Of a stretch of 64,000 nucleotides of DNA, positions 15,554-23,845 are shown piece after piece (the stretch's first letter is position 1; each line of letters starts with the position of its first letter). The translations under genes and the position numbers were made by a program. The stretch covers positions 62,001 through 126,000 of the forward strand of contig JAJZSY010000002.1 of assembly GCA_021849425.1 (NCBI GenBank), given 5' to 3'. This DNA comes from Pseudomonadota bacterium. Lineage in GTDB: Bacteria; Pseudomonadota; Alphaproteobacteria; Acetobacterales; Acetobacteraceae. The notes below the pieces were generated by a model, which did no database searches, had not been told where the DNA came from, and saw only the letters and a list, made by a program, of their open reading frames with translations.

Positions 15554-16239
15554 CGCTGATGCTCGCCCCCTTCACCCCCGGCGCCACCGCCTTCGGCCTT
15601 GCCCATGTGCTGGCGGGCGCGCTGGTGCTGGTCAGCCTGATGATGCTGTATCAGGACCGGCTGCCCGCACTCGTCAATGTGCTGGCGCTGCACGCGGCCC
15701 TGCTCGGTATCGCGGTCGGCTGGCAGGCCTGGTTGCAGCGCGCACCGGAACTCTACATCACCGCGGCGATCGCGATCGGGTTCAAGGCGGTGGCGATTCC
15801 GCTGGCGCTGCACCGGATCATCGAGCGGCTCGACATCCATCGCGAGGTCGAGACGGTGGGCGGGATCAGCCTGACGATGCTGGCCGGGATCGGCCTCGTC
15901 GCGCTGTCGCTGCTGGTGATGCTGCGCACCGCCGCCCAGGCCGACGCGCTGGCGCGGGAGGATCTCGCACTCGCGCTGTCGGTCATCCTGATCGGCATGC
16001 TGATGATGGTCACACGGCGCAACGCGGTGAGCCAGATCGCCGGGTTCATGATGCTGGAGAACGGGCTGATCCTCGCCGCCGCGGGTGCCGAGGGCATGCC
16101 GCTGGTGGTGGAGATCAGCGTCGCCTTCTCGATCCTGATCGCCTTCATCGTGATCGGCGTGTTCCTGTTCCGCATCCGCGAGCGGTTCGACACGGTGGAC
16201 AGCGCGGCGCTGGACGCGTTCCGGGGAGAATTGCAATGA
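15550..16239 (+). CDS. hyfE: Hydrogenase-4/Ehr complex subunit HyfE (NuoK/MrpC-like)
   Basis: A 229-residue membrane protein. The C-terminal half (about residues 130-215) is the NuoK-like part, with a buried Glu in GFMMLENGLILAA and a second in VVEISVAFSILIAF. The N-terminal part adds several helices, as in E. coli HyfE. The start is GTG 15550, overlapping the hyfC stop, and the stop overlaps the hyfF ATG. It likely anchors the antiporter subunits to the complex. Confidence 0.88.
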   Translation: MTLMLAPFTPGATAFGLAHVLAGALVLVSLMMLYQDRLPALVNVLALHAALLGIAVGWQAWLQRAPELYITAAIAIGFKAVAIPLALHRIIERLDIHREVETVGGISLTMLAGIGLVALSLLVMLRTAAQADALAREDLALALSVILIGMLMMVTRRNAVSQIAGFMMLENGLILAAAGAEGMPLVVEISVAFSILIAFIVIGVFLFRIRERFDTVDSAALDAFRGELQ

Positions 16240-17690
16240 CCGGGGCGGGCGCCGCCTTCGCCGCGGTGATTGGCACCCTCGCCATTCCGGGCGGCGCCAT
16301 GCTGCTGCTCGCCTTCATACCCTCATGGCGGCTGGCCGCGCGGCTGAACGCGCTGGCGAGTTTCGCGACGGTTGCCGCCGCCGCCGTGCTGCTGTTCCGC
16401 CAGCCGGCGCCGGACGGGCTGTTCCTGGTCGATGGGCTGAACATCGCCTTCCTGCTGCTGAACGGTCTGGTCGGCTTCACCACCAGCCTGTTCAGCGCGA
16501 GCTATATCGGCCACGAGATCGACACCGGCCGCCTCGCGCCGCATCACCTGCGGCTCTATCACGCGATGTATCAGGCGATGATGCTTGGGATGAATCTCGC
16601 GCTGGTCAGCAACAATCTCGGGCTGATGTGGTTCGGCGTCGAACTCGCCACGCTGTCGACGGTGATGATGGTGGGGCTTTACCGCACGCCGGCGGCGATC
16701 GAGGCATCGTGGAAATATCTCATCCTCGGCAGTGTGGGCATCGCGCTCGCGCTGTTCGGCACGATCCTGGTCTATCTCGCGGCCCAGCCGGCGCTGGGCG
16801 GCGGAATGAAGGCGATGCAGTGGACCGGCCTGCTCCGCCATGCCGCCGCGCTCGACCCCGCGCTGCTCGATGTCGGCTTCGTGTTCCTGCTGATCGGCTA
16901 TGGCACCAAATCCGGGCTGGTGCCGATGCACGCCTGGCTGCCCGACGCTCATGCCGAGGGACCGACGCCGATTTCGGCCGTGCTGTCCGGCCTGTTGCTG
17001 AACGTGGCGCTCTATGCGCTGCTGCGCTTCAAGATCCTGCTCGCCGCCAGCCATGCGAGCATCGCCGCCGGGAGACTGATGGAGGGGTTCGGCCTCGTCA
17101 CGCTGTTCTTCGCCGCCATCATGCTCTACCGCAGGCGCGACATCAAACGCCTGTTCGCCTATTCCTCGATCGAGCACATGGGCATCATCACCTTCGCCTT
17201 CGGCATTGGCGGGCCGATCGGCAATCTCGCCGGGCTGTTGCAGATGGCGATGCACAGTCTGACCAAGTCGGCAATCTTCTTCGCGGTCGGGCATGTGGCG
17301 CAGGCCAAGGGGACGCAGAAAATCGCCGAGATCGGCGGACTGACGGCGAGCCACCCCTTTCTCGGCTGGACACTCGTGGCCGGCATCGCGGCGATTGCGG
17401 GCCTGCCGCCCTTCGGCATCTTCACCTCCGAATTCCTGCTGATCACCTCGACCTTCGCCCGCGCCCCGCTGCTCGCGGTGCTGCTCGGCCTCGGCATCCT
17501 GCTCGCCTTCGGCGCGCTGCTGCTGCGGATGACCGGGCTTTGCTTCGGCGCGCCGAGCCCGGGCGACGCACCGAGTTCCGCCGCCGCGACGCCGCTGCTG
17601 CTGCATCTCGCGCTCGTGCTCGCCGTCGGCATCGCGCTGCCGGGATTTCTGTATGACTGGTTCGCCCATGCCGCCGCCCTGCTCGGCTGA
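16236..17690 (+). CDS. hyfF: Hydrogenase-4/Ehr complex antiporter-like subunit HyfF
   Basis: A second antiporter-like subunit, 484 residues, of the NuoN/MrpD type. Family landmarks are the Glu of LMWFGVELATLSTVMMVGLYR, the Lys of GYGTKSGLVPMHAWLPDAH and HAEGPTPISAVLSG, and a later Lys in MAMHSLTKSAIFFAVGH. It differs clearly from HyfB, so the complex carries two distinct ion-translocating modules; HyfD is absent. ATG 16236 overlaps the hyfE stop, and the end overlaps the start proposed for hyfG by 38 nt. Confidence 0.9.
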   Translation: MTGAGAAFAAVIGTLAIPGGAMLLLAFIPSWRLAARLNALASFATVAAAAVLLFRQPAPDGLFLVDGLNIAFLLLNGLVGFTTSLFSASYIGHEIDTGRLAPHHLRLYHAMYQAMMLGMNLALVSNNLGLMWFGVELATLSTVMMVGLYRTPAAIEASWKYLILGSVGIALALFGTILVYLAAQPALGGGMKAMQWTGLLRHAAALDPALLDVGFVFLLIGYGTKSGLVPMHAWLPDAHAEGPTPISAVLSGLLLNVALYALLRFKILLAASHASIAAGRLMEGFGLVTLFFAAIMLYRRRDIKRLFAYSSIEHMGIITFAFGIGGPIGNLAGLLQMAMHSLTKSAIFFAVGHVAQAKGTQKIAEIGGLTASHPFLGWTLVAGIAAIAGLPPFGIFTSEFLLITSTFARAPLLAVLLGLGILLAFGALLLRMTGLCFGAPSPGDAPSSAAATPLLLHLALVLAVGIALPGFLYDWFAHAAALLG

Positions 17691-19101
17691 CGCGCCGCTT
17701 ATGGTCGATGCCGCCGGATGGCGCGCCGCCGGCGCTTCGCTCGCCGCGGGGGCGCGGGTGCTGGTCGCGGTCTGGGCGACAGGAGATGACGCGGGTTCGC
17801 GCGTTCATCTCGCGACACGGCGGCCGGATGGGAGCGATCTCGCGGTGATCGCGCTGCGCGCGGAGGACGGCACCTATCCCTCGATCGGACAATATCATCC
17901 GGGGGCGATCCTGATGGAGCGGGCCTTGCAGGATGCGAGCGGGCTGCGCGCCGAAGGACTGCCCGATCCTCGCCCTTGGCTCGACCATGAGCGGGATTTC
18001 GCGTTCCTGCCCGCCGAGGGCGAGGGGCTGCACCGGATTCCGGTGGGGCCGATCCATGCCGGGACGATCGAGCCGGGGCATTTCCGCTTCACGGTGAACG
18101 GCGAGACGATCGTGCGGCTGGAGGCGCGGCTGGGCTACACGCGCAAGGGCACGCTCGGGCTGATGCAGGGCAGCGCGCCCGATGCCGCGGTGCGGCTGGC
18201 CGGGCGGGTTTCCGGCGATTCGACCGTGGCCTATGCGTGGGCCTTTTCGCGGGCGGTGGAGGCGGCGCGCGAGGTTGCCGTGCCGCCACGAGCCTCCGCC
18301 CTGCGCGGGGTGATGGCGGAACTCGAACGTCTCGCCAATCATGCCGGCGATTTCGGGGCGATCTGCAACGATGCCGGATTCCCGCTGATCAACGCCCATG
18401 CCGGCGCGCTGCGCGAGACGATCCTGCGCCAGGCCGATGCCTGTTTCGGCCACCGGCTGATGATGGACCGCATTGTCCCCGGCGGCGTTGCCGCCGATCT
18501 GGCGCCCGTGGCCGCCGCGTCCCTGCGGGCCGAGCTGCCGGCGTGGCTCGGGCGGTTCGAGAGGCTGGTCGAACTCTATGGCAAGACCGCCTCGTTGCAG
18601 GACCGGGTGGTCGGCGCGGGGCGGCTCGCTCCCGATCTCGCCCGCCGCCTTGGCTGCGGCGGCTATGTCGGCCGCGCCGCGGGGCAGGATTTCGACGCCC
18701 GGCGCGATGCGCCCTACCCGCCCTATGACCGCCACGCGCCCGCCGTGCCGTCGCTCTCGGCCGGTGACGTCGATGCGCGGGCGCGGATCAGGATCGCCGA
18801 GATCCGCGCCAGCGCCGCGCTGATCGGCGACATGCTCGACGCGTTGCCGGAGGGCGGCATTCGTGCGGCGCTGCCGGAAAGCGGCGGCGAGGCATTCGGC
18901 TGCGCGCTGGCGGAAGGGTTCAGGGGCGATATCTTCGCCGCGGTGCGGCTGTGCGGCCCGGTGGTGGCGGATGCGTTCCTGCGCGATCCGTCGTGGTTTC
19001 TCTGGCCGGCGCTGGAAGCGGCGATCGAGGGCAACATCGTCGCCGACTTCCCGCTCTGCAACAAGAGCTTCAATGCCGCCTATTCGGGGTGCGACCTGTA
19101 A
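17653..19101 (+). CDS. hyfG: HyfG-like large subunit without [NiFe] ligands (Ehr complex)
   Basis: A 482-residue protein joining a NuoC/HycE-like N-terminal domain (about 1-120) to a NuoD/hydrogenase-large-subunit-like domain from VGPIHAGTIEPGHFRF (131). True [NiFe] enzymes carry RxCGxC and a C-terminal DPCxxC. Here the first site reads AGRVSGDSTVAYAWAF (184-199), without cysteine, and the C-terminus is LCNKSFNAAYSGCDL, without CxxC. Ni-Fe binding and hydrogenase activity are therefore not expected. Other fold markers remain (ERLANHAGDFGAICNDAGF, FGHRLMMDRIVPGG). ATG 17653 has weak GGGA upstream; ATG 17701 is an alternative without overlap. Confidence 0.88.
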   Translation: MTGSPMPPPCSADAPLMVDAAGWRAAGASLAAGARVLVAVWATGDDAGSRVHLATRRPDGSDLAVIALRAEDGTYPSIGQYHPGAILMERALQDASGLRAEGLPDPRPWLDHERDFAFLPAEGEGLHRIPVGPIHAGTIEPGHFRFTVNGETIVRLEARLGYTRKGTLGLMQGSAPDAAVRLAGRVSGDSTVAYAWAFSRAVEAAREVAVPPRASALRGVMAELERLANHAGDFGAICNDAGFPLINAHAGALRETILRQADACFGHRLMMDRIVPGGVAADLAPVAAASLRAELPAWLGRFERLVELYGKTASLQDRVVGAGRLAPDLARRLGCGGYVGRAAGQDFDARRDAPYPPYDRHAPAVPSLSAGDVDARARIRIAEIRASAALIGDMLDALPEGGIRAALPESGGEAFGCALAEGFRGDIFAAVRLCGPVVADAFLRDPSWFLWPALEAAIEGNIVADFPLCNKSFNAAYSGCDL

Positions 19102-19604
19102 TGCGCAGAACGCTTTTCGAGAGCCTCCATCGCGGCACCCTGACCGAGCCGGCTCCGCCGCACGACACCGAGACCGCCGCGCTGGTCGCGGAACTCGACC
19201 GCGCAGCGCTGCGGCGGCTTGGAAGGTCGCTGGCGATCCGCGCGGTGGATGCGGGATCGTGCAACGGGTGCGAGCTGGAAATCATCGCCCTCGGCAACGT
19301 GCTCTACGATCTGGAGCGGTTCGGGCTGAAACTGGTCGCCTCGCCGCGCCATGCGGATGTGCTGCTGGTCACCGGCCCGATGACGCGGAACATGAGCGCC
19401 GCGACGCGGCTGGCCTATGAGGCGATGCCGGCGCCGAAATTCGTCGTCGCCGTGGGCGATTGCGGGCGCGATGGCGGGGTGTTCGCGGCGAGCCCGGACT
19501 GCCTCGGGGGCACGGCGTCGGTCCTGCCGGTCACGCTCACGATTCCGGGCTGCCCGCCGCCGCCCGCTATGCTGCTGCGCGGGCTGATCGGCCTGCTGGG
19601 GTAG
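19101..19604 (+). CDS. hyfI: HyfI-like small subunit with [4Fe-4S] cluster (NuoB-like)
   Basis: A 167-residue NuoB/HycG-like subunit. All four ligands of the proximal N2-type [4Fe-4S] cluster are present: Cys54 and Cys57 (SCNGCE), Cys121 (VGDCGRDGG) and Cys151 (PGCPPPP). An intact small subunit beside a large subunit without Ni-Fe ligands defines an Ehr-type complex. The start overlaps the hyfG stop (TAATG). No ferredoxin-like HyfA/HyfH, formate dehydrogenase or nickel-maturation gene (hyp) accompanies the operon, so the electron donor is unknown. Confidence 0.9.
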   Translation: MRRTLFESLHRGTLTEPAPPHDTETAALVAELDRAALRRLGRSLAIRAVDAGSCNGCELEIIALGNVLYDLERFGLKLVASPRHADVLLVTGPMTRNMSAATRLAYEAMPAPKFVVAVGDCGRDGGVFAASPDCLGGTASVLPVTLTIPGCPPPPAMLLRGLIGLLG

Positions 19605-19619
19605 CGGTTCGGCAACCGC
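19604..19619. terminator. Small hairpin between convergent hyfI and ferritin-like gene
   Basis: GCGGTT-CGGC-AACCGC is a 6-bp stem directly after the hyfI stop, between two convergent genes. It has no T-tract, so it is at most a weak or factor-assisted bidirectional terminator. Confidence 0.3.
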
Positions 19620-19631
19620 GCGGCAGTCGTT

Positions 19632-20192
19632 TCAGCCGTGGCCGCCGGTCTCGATCGAGAGCAGGTCCTGCATGTCGGTCGCGTGCTCGCTTTCCTCTTC
19701 GAGGATGTTGGCGAGCATCAGCGCGGTGACCTGGTCGTGCGGCTCGAAATGGTCGATCATCCGGCGGTAGAGGCCGATCACCTCGCGCTCGGCGGCGAGG
19801 TTCTGTTCGACGAGGCCGGCGAGATCCGCCCTGGTGCCGAATTCGCCGAAGCGGGTCTCGAGCCCGTGCGGGGAGAAATCCGGCGTGCCGCCGAGTTCGC
19901 GGATGCGCTGGGCGATGGCGACCATGTGGCGGCGCTCGTCATTCGCCTGTTCCTGGAACTCGGCGCCGATGCGCGGCTGTTTCAGCCCGGCCAGCGAGAC
20001 CGACATCATGGTGTAGCGCCAGACGCAGAGAATCTCGGCGGTCAGCGCGCTTTGCAGCAGGACAAGCGCGGGGTCGGCACCCGCCGCGTGTTCCTCGCGG
20101 AACGCGCCCTGCATCTGCGCCGATACGGCGCGCACGTCATTGAGGAAGGCGTTCGGCGCTGCATGTTCGACCTGGTCCATCACGCTGTCCAC
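19632..20192 (-). CDS. Ferritin-like/bacterioferritin-type diiron protein
   Basis: A 186-residue four-helix-bundle protein. Diiron motifs are Glu in TAEILCVWRYT, E-x-x-H in NDERRHM, Glu in NLAAEREVIGLYRRM and E-x-x-H in EEESEHATDMQDLL, as in bacterioferritins and related ferritin-like proteins. It probably oxidises and stores iron in the cytoplasm. A longer N-terminus (about 25 residues) than classical Bfr and no clear haem-ligand methionine make a strict bfr assignment uncertain. It lies 57 nt downstream of trmJ on the same strand. Confidence 0.8.
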   Translation of the reverse strand: MDSVMDQVEHAAPNAFLNDVRAVSAQMQGAFREEHAAGADPALVLLQSALTAEILCVWRYTMMSVSLAGLKQPRIGAEFQEQANDERRHMVAIAQRIRELGGTPDFSPHGLETRFGEFGTRADLAGLVEQNLAAEREVIGLYRRMIDHFEPHDQVTALMLANILEEESEHATDMQDLLSIETGGHG

Positions 20193-20249
20193 TCCGCTGA
20201 TCGCCGCCTCGCTGCGGCGGCCTCATGATGACAGAATGGGGACGCCGAC

Positions 20250-21020
20250 TCAACGCGCGCGACGACCGCGCGCGAGTTCGGTGACGATGCCATGCAGCGT
20301 GCGCAATTCCTGTTCCGTCACCTCGCCGCGCTGGAAGAAATGGCGGATGTTGCGCACCATGCCGGGGCGCTTCTGCTCGTTGCGCAGGAACCCGGCCTCG
20401 TCGCATTCGGCGATCAGGTGGGTGAGGAAGTTTTCCAGCTCGCCCTTGGTCGCGACATGGGTCTTGTGGGTTTGCAACGTGCGGACCGGCGCGGCCTCGC
20501 CGGCGATCCACCATTCATAGGCCATCACCATCACCGCCTGCGCGAGGTTGAGGGACATGAAGCGCGGGTTGAGCGGGTAGCGGATCAGGCTGTCGGCGCA
20601 GGCGATGTCGTCATTGTCGAGGCCGGCGCGCTCGGGGCCGAACAGGATGCCGCATTTGAGGCCGCGGGCGCCGACCTCGCGCAGTTCTGCGGCGGCACCG
20701 CGGGCGGTGAGCAGCGGCTTGACGATGTGGCGCGGGCGCGGACAGGTGGCGAAGACGCGGTGCAGGTCGGCCACCGCATCGGCCACCGTGTCATGCACCG
20801 TCGCGGCTTCAAGGATGCGGTAGGCGCCGGAGGCGGTGCGCATCGCCCGGTCCTGCGGCCAGCCGTCGCGCGGGGCGACGAGGCGGAGATGGAACAGCCC
20901 GCCATTGCCCATCGCCCGCGCGACCGAGCCGATATTCTCGGCCAGCTGCGGGCGGACCAGGATGATGACGGGGGATGGGTCGATCGGCGCCAGATCGGCG
21001 CCTTCGTCGCGGCCGGTCAT
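20250..21020 (-). CDS. trmJ: tRNA (Cm32/Um32) methyltransferase TrmJ
   Basis: A SPOUT-class methyltransferase, 256 residues, that 2'-O-methylates position 32 of tRNA. The core has the N-terminal [17 protein letters not shown] motif, [16 protein letters not shown] and the knot-forming [25 protein letters not shown]-terminal extension of about 85 residues is typical of TrmJ. ATG 21020 overlaps the cysS stop (ATGA), so both are one operon; an in-frame upstream extension inside cysS is ignored. Confidence 0.92.
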   Translation of the reverse strand: MTGRDEGADLAPIDPSPVIILVRPQLAENIGSVARAMGNGGLFHLRLVAPRDGWPQDRAMRTASGAYRILEAATVHDTVADAVADLHRVFATCPRPRHIVKPLLTARGAAAELREVGARGLKCGILFGPERAGLDNDDIACADSLIRYPLNPRFMSLNLAQAVMVMAYEWWIAGEAAPVRTLQTHKTHVATKGELENFLTHLIAECDEAGFLRNEQKRPGMVRNIRHFFQRGEVTEQELRTLHGIVTELARGRRAR

Positions 21021-22366
21021 GCGCGCCGCCAGATGGTGCCGCCGGGACCATCCTCGAGCAGGATGCCGGCGGCGGCGAGTTCGGCGCGGATTGCGTCGGC
21101 GCGGGCGAAATCCTTGTTCCTCCGCGCGGCGAGGCGTTCGGCGATCAGCGCGTCGATCCGCGCATCGTCGGCCACATCGCCGCGGAACCACTGGCCGGCC
21201 GTCTGGTTGAAAATGCCGATCAGCTCGCCGGCGGCGCGCAGGCTTGCGGCGCTGGCGGCATTGCCCTGCATCGCCGCGTCGGCCAGCGCATGAAGTTCGG
21301 CGATGGCGCCGGGCGTGTTCAGATCATCCGCCAGCGCCTCGATGAAGGCGGCGGGCGGTGTGGCGGCGGGCGCGGGGTCGGCGTGTTTTTCCAGTGCGCG
21401 GTAGAACCGGTCGAGCTCCCGCTTGGCCTCGGCCAGCGCGGCGGTGGAAAAGTCGAGCACGCCGCGATACTGCGTCTTGAGCAGCAGGAAGCGCACCGCC
21501 TCGCCTGGCGCCTCGCCCAGCACGTCCTGCACGGTGCGGAAATTGCCGAGGGATTTCGACATTTTCTGCCCGTTCACCTGCAACATGCCGGCATGCACCC
21601 AGACGCGGGCGAGTTCCGAGCCGGGAAAGGCGCAGCAGGACTGGGCGATCTCGTTCTCATGATGCGGGAAGATGAGGTCAGCACCGCCGCCATGGATGTC
21701 GATCGTCTCGCCGAGCGTGGCGTGGATCATCGCCGAGCATTCGATGTGCCAGCCCGGCCGGCCGCTTCCCCAGGGGCTGTCCCAGCCCGGCAGGTCGGGC
21801 GGCGAGGGTTTCCAGAGCACGAAATCGCCCGGATCGCGCTTGTATGTGGCGACATCCACCCGCGCGCCGGCCAGCAGCTCCTCGGGCGAGCGGCCGGAGA
21901 ACTTGCCGTATTGCGCGTCTGTCGCGACGGCGAACAGGACATGGCCCTCGGCGGCATAGGCGTGGCCGCGGGCGATCAGGCGCTCGATCAGGGCGATGAT
22001 ATCGCCGATATGGCCGGTTGCGCGCGGCTCGATATCGGGTGGCGTGCAATACAACGCCGCCATGTCGTTATGAAACCAGCTTGTGGTCCGCGCGGTGATC
22101 TCGCCGATCGGCTCGCCGGTTTCGGCGGCGCGGGCGTTGATCTTGTCATCGATGTCGGTGATGTTCCGCACATAGGTGACGCGCGGAAACAGGTGGCGCA
22201 GCAGGCGGACCAGCGTGTCGAACACCACCACGGTGCGCGCATTGCCGAGATGCGCCCGGTCATAGACCGTGGGACCGCAGACATAGAGCTTCACATGCGC
22301 GGGGTCGGCGGGAGCGAAGGGCTCGCGCCGGCGTGTTTTCGTGTTGTGCAGCTTGATCTGGATCAT
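21017..22366 (-). CDS. cysS: Cysteinyl-tRNA synthetase
   Basis: Charges tRNA-Cys with cysteine; class I synthetase of 449 residues. The HIGH-type region is [16 protein letters not shown] near the N-terminus, the Zn-site Cys lies in the same CGPTVYD motif with partners around [11 protein letters not shown] and HHENEIAQS, and the KMSKS loop reads [14 protein letters not shown] 22366 (MIQIKLHN) starts at the canonical N-terminus; an upstream in-frame extension is non-coding. It is divergent from the NRAMP transporter gene. Confidence 0.95.
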   Translation of the reverse strand: MIQIKLHNTKTRRREPFAPADPAHVKLYVCGPTVYDRAHLGNARTVVVFDTLVRLLRHLFPRVTYVRNITDIDDKINARAAETGEPIGEITARTTSWFHNDMAALYCTPPDIEPRATGHIGDIIALIERLIARGHAYAAEGHVLFAVATDAQYGKFSGRSPEELLAGARVDVATYKRDPGDFVLWKPSPPDLPGWDSPWGSGRPGWHIECSAMIHATLGETIDIHGGGADLIFPHHENEIAQSCCAFPGSELARVWVHAGMLQVNGQKMSKSLGNFRTVQDVLGEAPGEAVRFLLLKTQYRGVLDFSTAALAEAKRELDRFYRALEKHADPAPAATPPAAFIEALADDLNTPGAIAELHALADAAMQGNAASAASLRAAGELIGIFNQTAGQWFRGDVADDARIDALIAERLAARRNKDFARADAIRAELAAAGILLEDGPGGTIWRRA

Positions 22367-22439
22367 GGCCGCGGATTTCCTCTCCGGGCAAGCGGAAGTC
22401 AACCGGCGCGTCGGCGGCAGCGATGAATCGGCCCGCTCG

Positions 22440-22468
22440 TTGACAGGACCTGAGAGGTCCTGTATCCA
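22440..22468 (+). promoter_or_regulatory. Promoter of the NRAMP gene with an embedded 21-bp palindromic operator
   Basis: TTGACA (22440-22445), a 17-nt spacer and TATCCA (22463-22468). A perfect inverted repeat with 8-bp arms, ACAGGACC-TGAGA-GGTCCTGT (22443-22463), fills the space from the -35 to the edge of the -10, an ideal position for repression. The cognate repressor is unknown; the symmetry and size fit a TetR-type protein. Confidence 0.65.
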
Positions 22469-22482
22469 TCGTGACCAGTAAT

Positions 22483-22497
22483 TGAGAATAATTCTCA
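22483..22497. promoter_or_regulatory. Perfect 7-1-7 Fur-type box in the NRAMP leader
   Basis: TGAGAAT-A-ATTCTCA is a perfect palindrome of Fur-family 7-1-7 architecture, followed by a further ATTCTCA half-site. It lies about 10 nt downstream of the predicted start (near 22475) and 26 nt before the translation start. Fur or a manganese-responsive relative (Mur) is the natural candidate. Confidence 0.65.
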
Positions 22498-22523
22498 TTC
22501 TCAATTTATCCCGGAGACCGCTC

Positions 22524-23774
22524 TTGTCGCAGACCGCCGTGTCACCGCGTTCCCGTCGTTCGCGCCTGCCCTTTCTCGCCGTGCTCGGCCCTGGCATCGT
22601 GGTCATGCTCGCGGATACCGAGGTGGGCAGCATCATCACGGCGTCGCAATCCGGCGTCGCCTGGGGGTATCGGCTGCTGCTGCTGCAGTTCATCCTGATC
22701 CCCATCCTGTATGTCGTGCAGGAGCTGACCGTCCGGCTCGGCATCTTCACCGGCAAGGGCCATGGCGAGCTGATCCGCGACACGTTCGGCAAGGGCTGGG
22801 CGTGGCTCTCGGCCGCGGGCCTCGCGGTCGCCACGATCGGGGCGCTGCTGTCGGAATTCTCGGGCGTGGCCGGCGTGGGCGAGCTTTATGGCATCCCCCG
22901 CGCGGCGACGCTGACGCTCTCGGTGGTGTTCCTGCTCGTGGTCGCGTTCACCGGCTCCTATCGCCGGGTCGAGCGGGTGGCGATCGGGCTCGGGCTGTTT
23001 GAGCTGGTGTTCTTTGTCATCGCTTTCGTCTCGCGGCCGGATGCGGGGCAGATCGCCGCCCAGACCTTCCAGCCGGCGCTCGGCGATCCGGGCTATCTCT
23101 ACCTCGTCGCCGCCAATATCGGCGCCGTCATCATGCCGTGGATGATCTTCTACCAGCAATCGGCGGTGGCGGATAAGCGGCTGACCCCGGCGGATTTCAA
23201 ATATGCGCGCTGGGATACCGCGATCGGCGCCATCGTCACCCAGCTCGTCATGGCGGCGGTGCTGATCTCGACCGCCGCGACGATCGGCCGGCACAACCCC
23301 AATGCGAGCCTGAACACGGTGGGCGACATCACCGCGGCCCTCACCCCCTATCTCGGCGTGGCGATGGGCAAGCTCGTGTTCGGCGCCGGCGTGCTCGGCG
23401 CCGGGCTGGTGGCGGCCATCGTCGCCTCGCTGGCGCTGGCCTGGGGACTTGGCGAGGTGGCGGGCTATCGCCGCTCGCTGGAGGATCATCCGCTGCGCGC
23501 GAGGTGGTTCTATGGTGTGTATGCCGCCTGCCTGATCCTCGGCGCGGTGCTGGTCGGCGTGGTGCCGAATCTGGTTATCCTGAACATCGCCGTCGAGGTG
23601 ATGAACGCGCTGCTGCTGCCGCTGGTGCTCGGCTTCCTGGTGATGCTCGGCCTCAAGGCGCTGCCGCCGCAGGTGCGGCTGCGGGGCTGGTATGCCGGGC
23701 TCGCGATCGCGATGTCGGTGCTGACGGCGGGGCTTGGCGTCTATGGCGGTCTGTCGGGGGCCGGTCTGTTCTGA
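22524..23774 (+). CDS. NRAMP-family divalent metal transporter (variant motif)
   Basis: A 416-residue inner-membrane transporter with about 11 helices, likely for Mn2+/Fe2+ uptake. The TM1 motif, DPGN in classical MntH, reads ADTEVGS: the Asp remains and the Asn is lost. In TM6, MPH becomes [13 protein letters not shown]: the metal-binding Met remains. This places it in a divergent NRAMP subgroup, so substrate cannot be fixed. TTG 22524 is proposed as start because CGGAGA lies about 8 nt upstream and the Fur box falls outside the coding region; an earlier TTG (22482) overlaps that box. Confidence 0.85.
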   Translation: MSQTAVSPRSRRSRLPFLAVLGPGIVVMLADTEVGSIITASQSGVAWGYRLLLLQFILIPILYVVQELTVRLGIFTGKGHGELIRDTFGKGWAWLSAAGLAVATIGALLSEFSGVAGVGELYGIPRAATLTLSVVFLLVVAFTGSYRRVERVAIGLGLFELVFFVIAFVSRPDAGQIAAQTFQPALGDPGYLYLVAANIGAVIMPWMIFYQQSAVADKRLTPADFKYARWDTAIGAIVTQLVMAAVLISTAATIGRHNPNASLNTVGDITAALTPYLGVAMGKLVFGAGVLGAGLVAAIVASLALAWGLGEVAGYRRSLEDHPLRARWFYGVYAACLILGAVLVGVVPNLVILNIAVEVMNALLLPLVLGFLVMLGLKALPPQVRLRGWYAGLAIAMSVLTAGLGVYGGLSGAGLF

Positions 23775-23845
23775 TCCTGCCCGCCCTTGCTTGACAGGGG
23801 CAGCTGCGGCTTCTCAAATCATCGCCAGAATAACGGGAGGCGGCG

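Noticed and set aside
12591-19604. A functional group 4 [NiFe] hydrogenase or formate hydrogenlyase
   Set aside because: The large subunit lacks all Ni-Fe cysteine ligands, and no maturation, ferredoxin or formate dehydrogenase genes are present.
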